DNA of 64,000 nucleotides from Sedimentitalea todarodis (GTDB taxonomy: Bacteria; Pseudomonadota; Alphaproteobacteria; Rhodobacterales; Rhodobacteraceae). Both the position numbers and the translations under genes were made by a program. This document shows, one piece after another, positions 37,293 through 45,438 of this stretch. How positions within the stretch are numbered: position 1 is the first letter of the stretch; the number at the start of each line of letters is the position of its first letter. The notes below the pieces were generated by a model. The model ran no database searches. It saw nothing but the letters and a program-made list of their open reading frames with translations, and was not told where the DNA came from. The stretch spans positions 82,402 through 146,401 of the forward strand of contig NZ_JASMWN010000015.1 of assembly GCF_032595355.1 (NCBI RefSeq), written 5' to 3'.

Positions 37293-37682
37293 TCAGTGCT
37301 GCCCTTTGGGAACCGACTTTCTGGACCCGCGTTTGCGATTGTTCTCCGCTTCGATCTTGAGGATTTCCTCGGCGGGCAACATATCGAACCCGTCCGAGTG
37401 CTGAGTCGGGATCAGACCCTTGAGTTGAAGATCAATTTGACGAAGGCAACACACGCGCAGGAAGGATGTGAAATTGCCGAGATCATGCCCCTCATCAATC
37501 GACTCATTGTAAAGCTGATGAAGGAGTTGCGGCACGTTCATATCGTCTGCGGCAGCAATTTCTTCGAGGATCATCCAGAACATGTTTTCCAGCCGGACAC
37601 TGGTCACCATTCCTTCCATGCGGATAGAGCGCGTCTGGCTGGCCCAAAGATCCGGGTCCGCTCCGATAAACAGTCTGCACAT
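37293..37682 (-). CDS. Ribbon-helix-helix domain protein (RHH_4 type)
   Basis: This 129-aa protein begins MCRLFIGADPDLWASQTRSIRMEG, the signature of the alphaproteobacterial RHH_4 family, followed by the beta strand and two helices (TSVRLENMFWMILEEIAAADDMNVPQLLHQLY) that bind DNA as a dimer. The C-terminal tail is charged. GAGGGGGG precedes the ATG. It lies alone between the IS scar and the sugar locus; its targets are unknown. Confidence 0.75.
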   Translation of the reverse strand: MCRLFIGADPDLWASQTRSIRMEGMVTSVRLENMFWMILEEIAAADDMNVPQLLHQLYNESIDEGHDLGNFTSFLRVCCLRQIDLQLKGLIPTQHSDGFDMLPAEEILKIEAENNRKRGSRKSVPKGQH

Positions 37683-37793
37683 TTCTTTCCCCCCTCACGA
37701 TGATCGCGTTGAAATGCTAGCCCATATGCCGGGCGCAAGATAGCCTGACATTCACCCCACCGAACGGCCTGTCGCGAAAGTGCTGGAACCGGC

Positions 37794-38621
37794 CTAGCCT
37801 CTTGTGGAAATGCGCGGATAGGCCTCTGCCGCATAGTCCGGAATGCCCCTTCGCCCTTTTGCTTGGTGGCTCTGGACCGCGATATCTTTCCATGTCTGGT
37901 AGTCCGAGGCGAGGTTCAGGACCGGCCAATCGCTGCCGAACAGCAGCCGCCTCTCGGGGAACACTTCCAATACATGGCCGATGAAGGGTTTGAGATCCGC
38001 TTCACTCCAGTTCTGAGCCGCTTCGGTTACCAGGCCTGAGACCTTGCAGAACACGCGCTCGTCCTGCGCGATGTCCTTCAGATCACGCGCCCAGACATCA
38101 AAAGCGTTGTTGCGGATTTCCGGTTTGGCACAATGGTCCACTACCACGCGCAGATCAGGGTACTTTGCAAGAAACACCAGCAGGTGTTTCAGGTGGCGCG
38201 GCATTACCAAAGCGTCAAATGTCAGGTTGTGGTCGACCATCGCCGCGATGCCGCGGCCCAGCGTATCGCGCAACATCCATCTGTCATCGGGAATGTCCTG
38301 AATCATCGGGCGCAGGCCGACGAGTTTTGGATGTGCTGCAAGCCGAGCGATGGAATCAGGAGCCGTTTTCGCCTCAAGATCGACCCATCCCACCACGCCG
38401 TGAATCCAGTCGTATTCGTCAGCGAGAGACAGCAGGAACTTGGTTTCGGCCTCGGTGTCGGCCGCCTGAACGGCGATTGTTCCATGAATACCCGCAGCGT
38501 CGAGCAAAGGCTTCAGATCCTGAGGCAGGAAATCGCGATAGAGCGCCTCCAGTTCTGGTGTCAGCCAGCCATAGTCTCCGCGGTCGAGTTTCCAGAAATG
38601 TTGATGTGTATCGATAACCAT
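37794..38621 (-). CDS. Amidohydrolase-family sugar lactonase (L-fucono/L-rhamnono-lactonase type)
   Basis: This 275-aa Amidohydrolase_2 protein starts VIDTHQHFWKL (metal-binding HxH) and carries VVDHCAKPEI (His) and LLFGSDWPVLN (Asp) near residues 160 and 235, as in L-fuconolactonase and related 1,4/1,5-lactonases. It lies 24 nt after the IclR gene on the same strand, and divergent from the sugar ABC and dehydratase genes, so it supplies the lactone hydrolysis step of that pathway. Confidence 0.85.
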   Translation of the reverse strand: MVIDTHQHFWKLDRGDYGWLTPELEALYRDFLPQDLKPLLDAAGIHGTIAVQAADTEAETKFLLSLADEYDWIHGVVGWVDLEAKTAPDSIARLAAHPKLVGLRPMIQDIPDDRWMLRDTLGRGIAAMVDHNLTFDALVMPRHLKHLLVFLAKYPDLRVVVDHCAKPEIRNNAFDVWARDLKDIAQDERVFCKVSGLVTEAAQNWSEADLKPFIGHVLEVFPERRLLFGSDWPVLNLASDYQTWKDIAVQSHQAKGRRGIPDYAAEAYPRISTRG

Positions 38622-38645
38622 CGTCTCTGCCTTTGATTTTGGACC

Positions 38646-39443
38646 TCAGGTGCGCCAGACGTCCGCCTCTGAGGTACCGCCATAGATTGCCGTCAGTTCC
38701 CTGGCCAATTGGCCATGCAGGAGGACCACTTCTTCGAGTGTCGGAACCTTCAGATCATCAACGCGTTCCAGATAGGGACAACTCAGCACCGCAGCGGCAC
38801 GTCCGCCCGGATCAAAAATCGGGAAAGCGATATTGGTCACGCCGAGCGCGGTTGTCGACGGCATCTGTTCATAGCCGAGGTTGCGAATGCGTTCGATGTG
38901 ACCCGAAAGCCCATCTCGGTCGATCGCCGGCTCGCCAACGGCCAACCTGTGCTGTTCGATGAGGTCTTCGATTTCATCGTCACTGCGAAAGGCCGCCAGA
39001 ACCCTTCCGGAGCCGGTGTTCCACAGCCCGACGACGGTGCCGGTCTTCAACGCCAATCCCCAGTTGCCGGGCGATTCCGCCGAGGCCACGATCACGATAT
39101 CCCCGTTGCTCTCCATTCCCATATGGCAGGATTGCCAGGTCCTGCGCGTCAACGCGCGCATTCTCGGCAATCCATGCTCGATCACACGACCGATCGGTGG
39201 ATGCCGTTGAGAAATCGAAAACATCTTGAGGCTCAGCGAGTAGCGGTCGCCCGACAATGAACGCGTGACATAGCCGCGACGCACGAGCGTCGAGAGCATG
39301 CGGTAAATCTCAGAGGGGGACCGGTCCAATGATCTTGCGACTTCGCCCTGCGTCAGACCCTCACCATGACTGGCCAGAAGCTCGATGATGTCGAGTCCCT
39401 TCTCAAGAGCCGGAGCGCGGTACTTGTCGGTGGTGTCGTCCAT
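38646..39443 (-). CDS. IclR-family transcriptional regulator
   Basis: This 265-aa protein has a winged helix (ALEKGLDIIELLASHGEGLTQGEVARSL...SEIYRML, residues 15-65) and an IclR effector domain (FPIFDPGGRAAAVLSCPY near 215). The start is placed at 39443 (MDDTTDK); 39485 is also possible. It is divergent from the sugar uptake operon, and a palindrome lies in the shared promoter region at 39502-39519, a likely operator. Confidence 0.9.
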   Translation of the reverse strand: MDDTTDKYRAPALEKGLDIIELLASHGEGLTQGEVARSLDRSPSEIYRMLSTLVRRGYVTRSLSGDRYSLSLKMFSISQRHPPIGRVIEHGLPRMRALTRRTWQSCHMGMESNGDIVIVASAESPGNWGLALKTGTVVGLWNTGSGRVLAAFRSDDEIEDLIEQHRLAVGEPAIDRDGLSGHIERIRNLGYEQMPSTTALGVTNIAFPIFDPGGRAAAVLSCPYLERVDDLKVPTLEEVVLLHGQLARELTAIYGGTSEADVWRT

Positions 39444-39501
39444 GCCAGCCCTGACTTCCTCTGCCCAGGGGATTTTCGGGCACAAGGTAATTCAAGTCAA
39501 G

Positions 39502-39519
39502 ATTGATTTATAAATGAAT
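39502..39519. promoter_or_regulatory. Candidate IclR operator palindrome
   Basis: ATTGATTTATAAATGAAT is an 18-bp palindrome with only one mismatched pair (positions 4/15). It lies 59 bp from the regulator start and 60 bp from the binding-protein start in the 135-bp divergent intergenic region. Length and A+T-rich symmetry fit IclR-type operators. Confidence 0.5.
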
Positions 39520-39578
39520 AGATGATTTACATACGAATGAATAAGCGAGTTTTCCAAACGACAACCTGGGAGGGAAAA

Positions 39579-40901
39579 ATGAGGAAACGCAATATTATCA
39601 TGGCCTTGATGTCGAGCGCGGCCCTGGTGGCCGTCACCGACTCGGCCATCGCTTCGGATTGGGGCAGCTTTGATGGTGTCACGGTCGAGGCCAAGCTTAT
39701 CGGCGGTCAACAGTATGAAGCACTTTATGGCCGCATTGCCGAGTGGGAGGCCGCAACCGGCGCCACCGTCAACATCATCTCAAAAAAAAGCCATTTTGAG
39801 ATCGACAAAGAGATCAAGTCTGACATGGCTGCAGGCACCACAAACTGGTGTGTGGGTTCCAACCATTCATCGTTCGCCCCCCAGTACGAGGGCCTGTATG
39901 TCGACCTGAAGGGGCTCGTTTCCGAAGAATCGATTGCCGAGTTCGTTCCGGGAAACATCAAGGCGTCCACGGTTGATGGCGAGCTGTTGATGCTGCCGCG
40001 CGCGCAATTCGACGTTTCGGTCCTCTATTACCTCAAGTCGAATTACGAGGACGCCGACAAATCCGCTGCATTCAAGGCAGAATATGGCTATGATCTGGCC
40101 GTTCCGGAAACCTGGGCGCAGGTAAAGGATCAGGCGATCTTCTTTGCCGACCCGCCAAACTTTTACGGCACACAGTATGCGGGCAAGGACGAGGCGATCG
40201 TCGGGCGATTCTACGAGATGGTTGTGGCCGAGGGTGGCAACTACCTGGACGAAAACAAGAAACCGATCTTCAACTCGGACGCGGGGCAGCGGGCTTTGCA
40301 ATGGTTTGTTGATCTCTACGAGGCCAACGCCGTGCCCGCCGGTACGACGTCCTATGTCTGGGACGATCTCGGTCAGGGCTTTGCCAGCGGGACTGTCGCT
40401 CTGAATCTTGACTGGCCGGGCTGGGCCGGGTTCTTCAACGATCCCGAGTCGTCAAAGGCCGCTGGAAATGTCGGCGTGGCAATCCAGCCGATGGGCTCGG
40501 TCACCCGCACGGGCTGGTCTGGCCATCATGGATTCTCGGTGACCAACGACTGCACGAACAAGGAGGCGGCGGTGTCACTGGTCAACTTCCTGACCAGCGA
40601 AGAGAGCCAGCTCGCCGAGAGCGCCGGTGGGTCGTTGCCGACCCGGTCGGCGGTCTGGGATGCGAACGTCAAGGCGGCACAGAATGGGGATGATCCTTAC
40701 CGTGCCGAAGCGCTGGCCGCATTCGCCGCCGGCGCCGAATATGCCTTTGCAGTGCCGCCGATCCCCGAGTGGGGCGAAACCACCAACATCGTGTTCCCGG
40801 AACTGCAGGCCGCGATTGTCGGTGACAAGACCGTCCAGGAGGCACTGGATGACGCCGCCGCAGAGGTGGACGAACTGATGCGCGAATCCGGCTACTACTA
40901 A
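39579..40901 (+). CDS. Sugar ABC transporter binding protein (family 1)
   Basis: This 440-aa family 1 (MalE/UgpB-like) receptor has a signal peptide (RNIIMALMSSAALVAVTDSAIA) and features such as YEALYGRIAEWEAATGATV, DLGQGFASGTVALNLDWPGWAGFF and LVNFLTSEESQ. The start at 39579 follows GGGAGGG. It opens an operon of ABC importer plus sugar-acid enzymes. From those enzymes the ligand is probably a 6-deoxyhexose or related aldose. Confidence 0.92.
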   Translation: MRKRNIIMALMSSAALVAVTDSAIASDWGSFDGVTVEAKLIGGQQYEALYGRIAEWEAATGATVNIISKKSHFEIDKEIKSDMAAGTTNWCVGSNHSSFAPQYEGLYVDLKGLVSEESIAEFVPGNIKASTVDGELLMLPRAQFDVSVLYYLKSNYEDADKSAAFKAEYGYDLAVPETWAQVKDQAIFFADPPNFYGTQYAGKDEAIVGRFYEMVVAEGGNYLDENKKPIFNSDAGQRALQWFVDLYEANAVPAGTTSYVWDDLGQGFASGTVALNLDWPGWAGFFNDPESSKAAGNVGVAIQPMGSVTRTGWSGHHGFSVTNDCTNKEAAVSLVNFLTSEESQLAESAGGSLPTRSAVWDANVKAAQNGDDPYRAEALAAFAAGAEYAFAVPPIPEWGETTNIVFPELQAAIVGDKTVQEALDDAAAEVDELMRESGYY

Positions 40902-40903
40902 AT

Positions 40904-40998
40904 CGTTCCGCGTTAAACCTGAATCACCTAGCGATGCCTGAAATCATAGATTTCAACGCGTTAGGTAACACCGGATGATCCAAGTTAAACGCGAAACG
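40904..40998. repeat. Palindromic dispersed repeat, copy B (best preserved)
   Basis: Outer arms CGTTCCGCGTTAAAC and GTTAAACGCGAAACG are near-perfect inverted repeats; the centre holds the hairpin TGAAATC-ATA-GATTTCA flanked by CCTAGCG and CGCGTTAGG. It begins 3 nt after the binding-protein stop and lies inside the operon, before the permease gene, so it may serve as an RNA 3'-end stabiliser. Confidence 0.8.
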
Positions 40999-41020
40999 CT
41001 CTAGGCAACACATCGTGTTC

Positions 41021-41043
41021 GGGGGCGGGCCTGCCCGGCCCCC
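41021..41043 (+). promoter_or_regulatory. G+C-rich stem-loop before the MalF-type permease
   Basis: GGGGGC pairs with GCCCCC and an inner GGG with CCC (one bulged G, 4-nt loop). Together with repeat copy B it fills the 172-nt gap between binding protein and permease. No T-run follows. Confidence 0.5.
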
Positions 41044-41073
41044 GGCCGCCGCAAACGCTCTAATAGGTGCATC

Positions 41074-41967
41074 ATGACCCGCCGCCGCTTGCCCGAGTGG
41101 TTTGTCCTTCTGTTGCCTGCGATCATCGTGATTGCCGCAGTTGTGCTCATCCCCCTCATCTTTTCGCTCTATTCGAGCTTTACGCCCTACAAGCTGACGC
41201 GGCCCTCAACGCTGTGGAAATGGGTCGGAACCTACAACTACGAAAAGATCCTGACAGATGCGAAGTTCTGGGCAGCCTTCGGACGCACGGTGCTGTTCCT
41301 GACCATCGTTCTGAACGTGGAGCTGCTGTTCGGGCTTGGCATCGCGCTCTTGATGAACAGGGTGACATGGGGTCAGCGCACCTTGCGGACGATCCTGATG
41401 TTCCCGATGATGTTCTCGCCGATCCTCGTGGGCTTTCAGTTCAAGTTCATATTCAACGACAATATCGGGTTGGTGAACAACGTGCTGCAGTCGCTGGGAT
41501 TTGACGTCGCGCTGCCATGGCTGGTTGTCGGAAAGCTGGCCATGTTCTCGATCATGTTCGCCGAGATCTGGATGAGCACCTCCGTCTTCGCGATCCTGAT
41601 CCTCGCAGGGCTCTTTGCCATGCCACGCGATCCGCTCGAGGCGGCCAAGGTCGATGGGTGCACCCCGTGGCAGACATTCCGCCACATCACCCTACCCTTT
41701 CTGATGCCTTTCATCTACATCGCCATGACCATCCGCAGCCTCGATGTGGCGCGGGCCTATGACATCGTGCAAATCATGACAGGGGGTGGCCCCGCACGTC
41801 GCACAGAGCTGTTGTGGACCCTGATGAGCCGCACCGGCTATGTCGACGCCCGCATGGGGCTGGCCAATGCGATGGGCTATGTCTCGATCATCCTTTCCAT
41901 CCTCTTCACCATCTATTTCTTCCGCAAACTCAGCGCCGCACGCGCCGAAATCGGAATGGCGGGATAG
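41074..41967 (+). CDS. Sugar ABC transporter permease (MalF/UgpA type)
   Basis: This 297-aa membrane protein has six helices starting WFVLLLPAIIVIAAVVLIPLIFSLYSSF and an EAA loop DPLEAAKVDGCTPWQTFRHITLPF near residue 190. It pairs with the MalG-type permease 4 nt downstream. Confidence 0.94.
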   Translation: MTRRRLPEWFVLLLPAIIVIAAVVLIPLIFSLYSSFTPYKLTRPSTLWKWVGTYNYEKILTDAKFWAAFGRTVLFLTIVLNVELLFGLGIALLMNRVTWGQRTLRTILMFPMMFSPILVGFQFKFIFNDNIGLVNNVLQSLGFDVALPWLVVGKLAMFSIMFAEIWMSTSVFAILILAGLFAMPRDPLEAAKVDGCTPWQTFRHITLPFLMPFIYIAMTIRSLDVARAYDIVQIMTGGGPARRTELLWTLMSRTGYVDARMGLANAMGYVSIILSILFTIYFFRKLSAARAEIGMAG

Positions 41968-41971
41968 TCAA

Positions 41972-42835
41972 ATGGACCACAACCTCACCCACCGGAATCG
42001 CAAGCGCGCCCTGAAAACGCTTCATTTCATCGTGCTCTTCCTGACCATGTCGATCATCTGCATTCCAGGCCTCTGGATCGTGCTGAATTCGTTCCGTCCC
42101 ACGGTCGAGATCATGGCCAAACCGCCGGTGTGGAATCCGTCGTTCACCCTAGAACACTACCGCGCCATGTTTGGCGGTGCCGGTGAGGGCGGCGTTCCGG
42201 TCTTCTCGTATTTTCGCAACTCTCTTATCGTCTCGGTGACGTCGACCCTCATCGCCATACTGATCGGCATGTCCGGCGGCTATGCCTTTGCCCGTTATCG
42301 GTTCAAGGGAAAGTCAGGCTATTTTGTCGGCTTGATGCTGTTTCGCGCGGTGCCGGGTGTCGCACTTTCTCTACCCTTGTTCATCGTCTTTGCCCGCTTG
42401 GGCATCATCGACACGCATTTCGGTCTGATATTGGCGTATGTGGCGATGAACGTGCCGTTCACCATCTGGCTCACTGACGGCTTCTTTCGCCAGATCCCCA
42501 AGGAACTGCACGAAGCTGCCGAGATCGACGGCTGCACCCGGTGGCAAGCCTTCTGGCGGGTTGAATTTCCGGTGGCGCGATCGGGTGTTGCCTCGGCTGC
42601 GATTTTCGCCTTCCTCACCTCCTGGAACGAATTTGCACTGGCCTCGCAGTTGACCCGATCCGTTGGCTCAAAAACCATGCCCGTGGGCCTGTTGGACTTT
42701 ACGGCAGAGTTCACCATCAACTGGGGCGGCATGTGCGCGCTGGCAGTCCTGATGATCGTGCCGGCCTTGATCCTTACCTTCATCGTACAAAAGCACCTGA
42801 TTGCCGGCCTCACGTTCGGCGGCGTCAAAGGATAA
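41972..42835 (+). CDS. Sugar ABC transporter permease (MalG/UgpE type)
   Basis: This 287-aa membrane protein has an EAA loop ELHEAAEIDGCTRWQAFWRVEFPV near residue 185. I chose ATG 41972 (MDHNLTH); an upstream ATG at 41840 lies within the preceding permease gene. It is followed after 4 nt by the ATPase gene. Confidence 0.94.
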   Translation: MDHNLTHRNRKRALKTLHFIVLFLTMSIICIPGLWIVLNSFRPTVEIMAKPPVWNPSFTLEHYRAMFGGAGEGGVPVFSYFRNSLIVSVTSTLIAILIGMSGGYAFARYRFKGKSGYFVGLMLFRAVPGVALSLPLFIVFARLGIIDTHFGLILAYVAMNVPFTIWLTDGFFRQIPKELHEAAEIDGCTRWQAFWRVEFPVARSGVASAAIFAFLTSWNEFALASQLTRSVGSKTMPVGLLDFTAEFTINWGGMCALAVLMIVPALILTFIVQKHLIAGLTFGGVKG

Positions 42836-42839
42836 AGAC

Positions 42840-43934
42840 ATGACCGAAGTATGCCTTTCAAACGTCGTCAAGGATTACGGCAAGTTTCGCGCAGTGCACG
42901 GAATTGATCTGAGTATTCAGGATGGTGAATTCGTCGTGCTGGTCGGCCCCTCAGGCTGTGGAAAATCCACCACGCTTCGCATGATCGCTGGCCTGGAAGA
43001 TATCTCGGGCGGCGAGATCACCATCGGTGGCCGTGTCGTCAACGATCTGCCGCCGCGCGAGCGGAACATCTCGATGGTCTTCCAGAACTACGCGCTCTAT
43101 CCGCATATGACTGTGCGCGAAAACCTCGGGTTTTCCCTGAAGATCGCCAAGGCCGACGCGGCAAGGATCGGCGCGGCGGTCAAGGAAGCCGCCGAAATTC
43201 TGGGCCTGAATGAACTGATGGACCGAAAGCCCTCCGAACTCTCAGGTGGGCAGCGGCAACGCGTCGCGATGGGCCGTGCCATCGTGCGCCATCCTGATGT
43301 CTTCCTCTTTGACGAGCCACTCTCGAACCTTGACGCCAAGCTGCGCACCCAGATGAGAGTTGAGATTAAGAAACTCCATCAACGCGTTGGAAACACCATT
43401 ATTTACGTGACCCACGATCAGGTCGAAGCGATGACGCTGGCCGACCGGATCGTGCTGATGCGGGATGGGCATATCGTGCAGGTCGGCACGCCGCTGGACC
43501 TCTTCAATGCGCCTGTCAGCACGTTTGTTGCAACCTTCATCGGTTCACCCCCCATGAACCTGATCGACGGCCGCGTCACGGATGCCGATACGATCAGCCT
43601 CGCGGGCGGACCTGCCGTACCGGTGCCTGTCGGCGTGCGCGGACTGGTCAAATCGGGGCAGAAGATCCAACTCGGTTTTCGAGCAGACAATCTGATGCCC
43701 GATGGCCATTCCGTGCAGGAGGGTGGTGAAATGACCGCGTTGGATCTGACCGTGACGCTGACCGAGCCACTGGGCACAGAGACATTGCTCTTTACCGAGG
43801 TCGCCGGCACCGAAGTGCAGGCCAAGATGCTCAATCCGCGCCCTGTGCGCCCGGGTGAAACCCTGAAATTCCACCTGATGCTGGACAAATGCCATGTGTT
43901 TGATGCTGCCAGTTCAGAAGCGATCCGGAGATAG
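42840..43934 (+). CDS. Sugar ABC transporter ATPase (MalK/UgpC type)
   Basis: This 364-aa protein has Walker A GPSGCGKST (near residue 38), Q-loop FQNYALYPHM, signature LSGGQRQRVAMGRA (near 135), Walker B VFLFDEPLSNLD and a C-terminal TOBE/OB domain (from about 240), as in CUT1 ATPases. It energises the two permeases upstream. The mandelate racemase-like gene starts 3 nt after its stop. Confidence 0.95.
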   Translation: MTEVCLSNVVKDYGKFRAVHGIDLSIQDGEFVVLVGPSGCGKSTTLRMIAGLEDISGGEITIGGRVVNDLPPRERNISMVFQNYALYPHMTVRENLGFSLKIAKADAARIGAAVKEAAEILGLNELMDRKPSELSGGQRQRVAMGRAIVRHPDVFLFDEPLSNLDAKLRTQMRVEIKKLHQRVGNTIIYVTHDQVEAMTLADRIVLMRDGHIVQVGTPLDLFNAPVSTFVATFIGSPPMNLIDGRVTDADTISLAGGPAVPVPVGVRGLVKSGQKIQLGFRADNLMPDGHSVQEGGEMTALDLTVTLTEPLGTETLLFTEVAGTEVQAKMLNPRPVRPGETLKFHLMLDKCHVFDAASSEAIRR

Positions 43935-43937
43935 GAT

Positions 43938-45050
43938 ATGGCCAAGATTACGCGCGTAGAACTTCAAATGATCAACCTCGTTCCCAAGGTAAAGAGGGTT
44001 GATGCCATCCAGTCTTTTGTCAGCCAGGAAACGCCTTTCGTGACGCTCCACGACAGCGACGGGGCCGTCGGGACCGGGTACAGCTATACCATCGGCACCG
44101 GTGGTCCGTCGATCATGGCGCTGCTGGAGCGTACGCTGGCTCCTGCGCTGATCGGGCAAGACCCCGACCGGATCGAAGGCATTTGGCGGGACCTGTTGTT
44201 CAGGACCCATGCAACGGCGGTCGGGGCGATTACCTCTCTGGCGCTCGCCGCGATCGACACGGCATTGTGGGACCTGAAGTGCAAGAAGGCTGGCCTGCCG
44301 CTCTGGAAAGCCGCAGGTGGTGCGCGCGAGCGTATCCCGCTCTACACCACCGAAGGCGGCTGGCTGCATCTGGAGACGCAGGCCTTGGTCAGTGATGCGG
44401 TCGAGATGCAGGGCCGCGGCTTTCGCGGGTCCAAGATCAAGATCGGGTGCGAGCATATCAGCCAGGACGCGGCGCGGCTTGAGGCCGTGCGCGCCGCAGT
44501 CGGTGACAGCTACGAGATCATGACTGACGGCAACCAGGGGTTCACCCTGTCAGAAGCGATCCGCCGGGCGCGGGTTCTCGAGGAAAACGGCATCGGCTGG
44601 TTCGAGGAACCCATGCCGGCGGATGATGTGAATGCCCATGTCGAACTGTCGCGGCGCACGTCGGTGCCGATTGCCGTTGGCGAAAGCATGTATTCCGCCA
44701 GCCAGTTCAAGGACTATCTGCAACTGGGCGCGGCTTCGATCGTTCAGGTCGACGTGGCACGGATTGGAGGGATTACACCCTGGCTCAAGGTGGCGCATCT
44801 GGCCGAAGCGTTCAATGTCATGGTCTGTCCGCATTTCCTGATGGAACTGCATCTCCCGCTGGTTTGCGCGGTGCAGAACGCAAAATGGCTCGAATACATC
44901 CCGCAACTCGACAGCGTCACCGCTGAGACCATGCAGATCAAGGACGGGTTCGCGGTGCCCTCGGATGAACCCGGCCTTGGCATCAATTGGGACGAGGACG
45001 CCATCGCAGACAAATCCCTGATGTTCGTCGCAATCGATGGTGCGACCTGA
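43938..45050 (+). CDS. Mandelate racemase/muconate lactonizing enzyme family protein (enolase superfamily)
   Basis: This 370-aa protein has the MR-subgroup catalytic set: KxK (SKIKIG, near residue 164), metal ligands Asp (TDGNQG), Glu (WFEEP) and Glu (VGESM), then the Asp (VDVARIGG) and His (CPHFLMEL) dyad. This is the layout of sugar-acid dehydratases and racemases. A second enolase-superfamily enzyme (an L-fuconate dehydratase type) is encoded in the same operon, so the two may act on different epimers. Exact substrate unknown. Confidence 0.88.
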   Translation: MAKITRVELQMINLVPKVKRVDAIQSFVSQETPFVTLHDSDGAVGTGYSYTIGTGGPSIMALLERTLAPALIGQDPDRIEGIWRDLLFRTHATAVGAITSLALAAIDTALWDLKCKKAGLPLWKAAGGARERIPLYTTEGGWLHLETQALVSDAVEMQGRGFRGSKIKIGCEHISQDAARLEAVRAAVGDSYEIMTDGNQGFTLSEAIRRARVLEENGIGWFEEPMPADDVNAHVELSRRTSVPIAVGESMYSASQFKDYLQLGAASIVQVDVARIGGITPWLKVAHLAEAFNVMVCPHFLMELHLPLVCAVQNAKWLEYIPQLDSVTAETMQIKDGFAVPSDEPGLGINWDEDAIADKSLMFVAIDGAT

Positions 45051-45379
45051 TGCAGCGCATGGGAATGGTGATCGGGATCAAGCCCGATATGATCGAGACC
45101 TACAAACGCCTGCACGCTGCGGCCTGGCCGGACGTTCTGGCGCAGATCGCCCAGAGTAACATTCGCAACTACACCATTTTCCTGCGAGAGCCGGAAAATC
45201 TGTTGTTCGGATACTGGGAGTATCACGGCACGGATTTCGAGGGTGACATGGCCCGCATGGGCAATGACCCCAGAACGCGCGAATGGTGGCGCCACACCGA
45301 TCCCTGCCAGTCGCCACTTGCCAGCCGCGCCGACGGCGAGCAATGGGCGATGATGCAGGAAGTCTTTCATACGGATTGA
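45050..45379 (+). CDS. L-rhamnose mutarotase family protein (RhaM, DUF718)
   Basis: This 109-aa protein has the RhaM signature MQRMGMVIGIKPDMIETYKRLHAAAWPDV, the YTIFLREPENLLFGYWEY segment and the terminal WWRHTDPCQ. It interconverts sugar anomers before oxidation. The ATG overlaps the previous stop (TGATG). In fucose and rhamnose loci such enzymes speed supply of the anomer used by the dehydrogenase. Confidence 0.9.
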   Translation: MQRMGMVIGIKPDMIETYKRLHAAAWPDVLAQIAQSNIRNYTIFLREPENLLFGYWEYHGTDFEGDMARMGNDPRTREWWRHTDPCQSPLASRADGEQWAMMQEVFHTD

Positions 45380-45438
45380 AACATGACACAGAACAGAGGC
45401 CAATCCGGCCTGCAAGAAACAAACGTGGTCGCGGCCTG

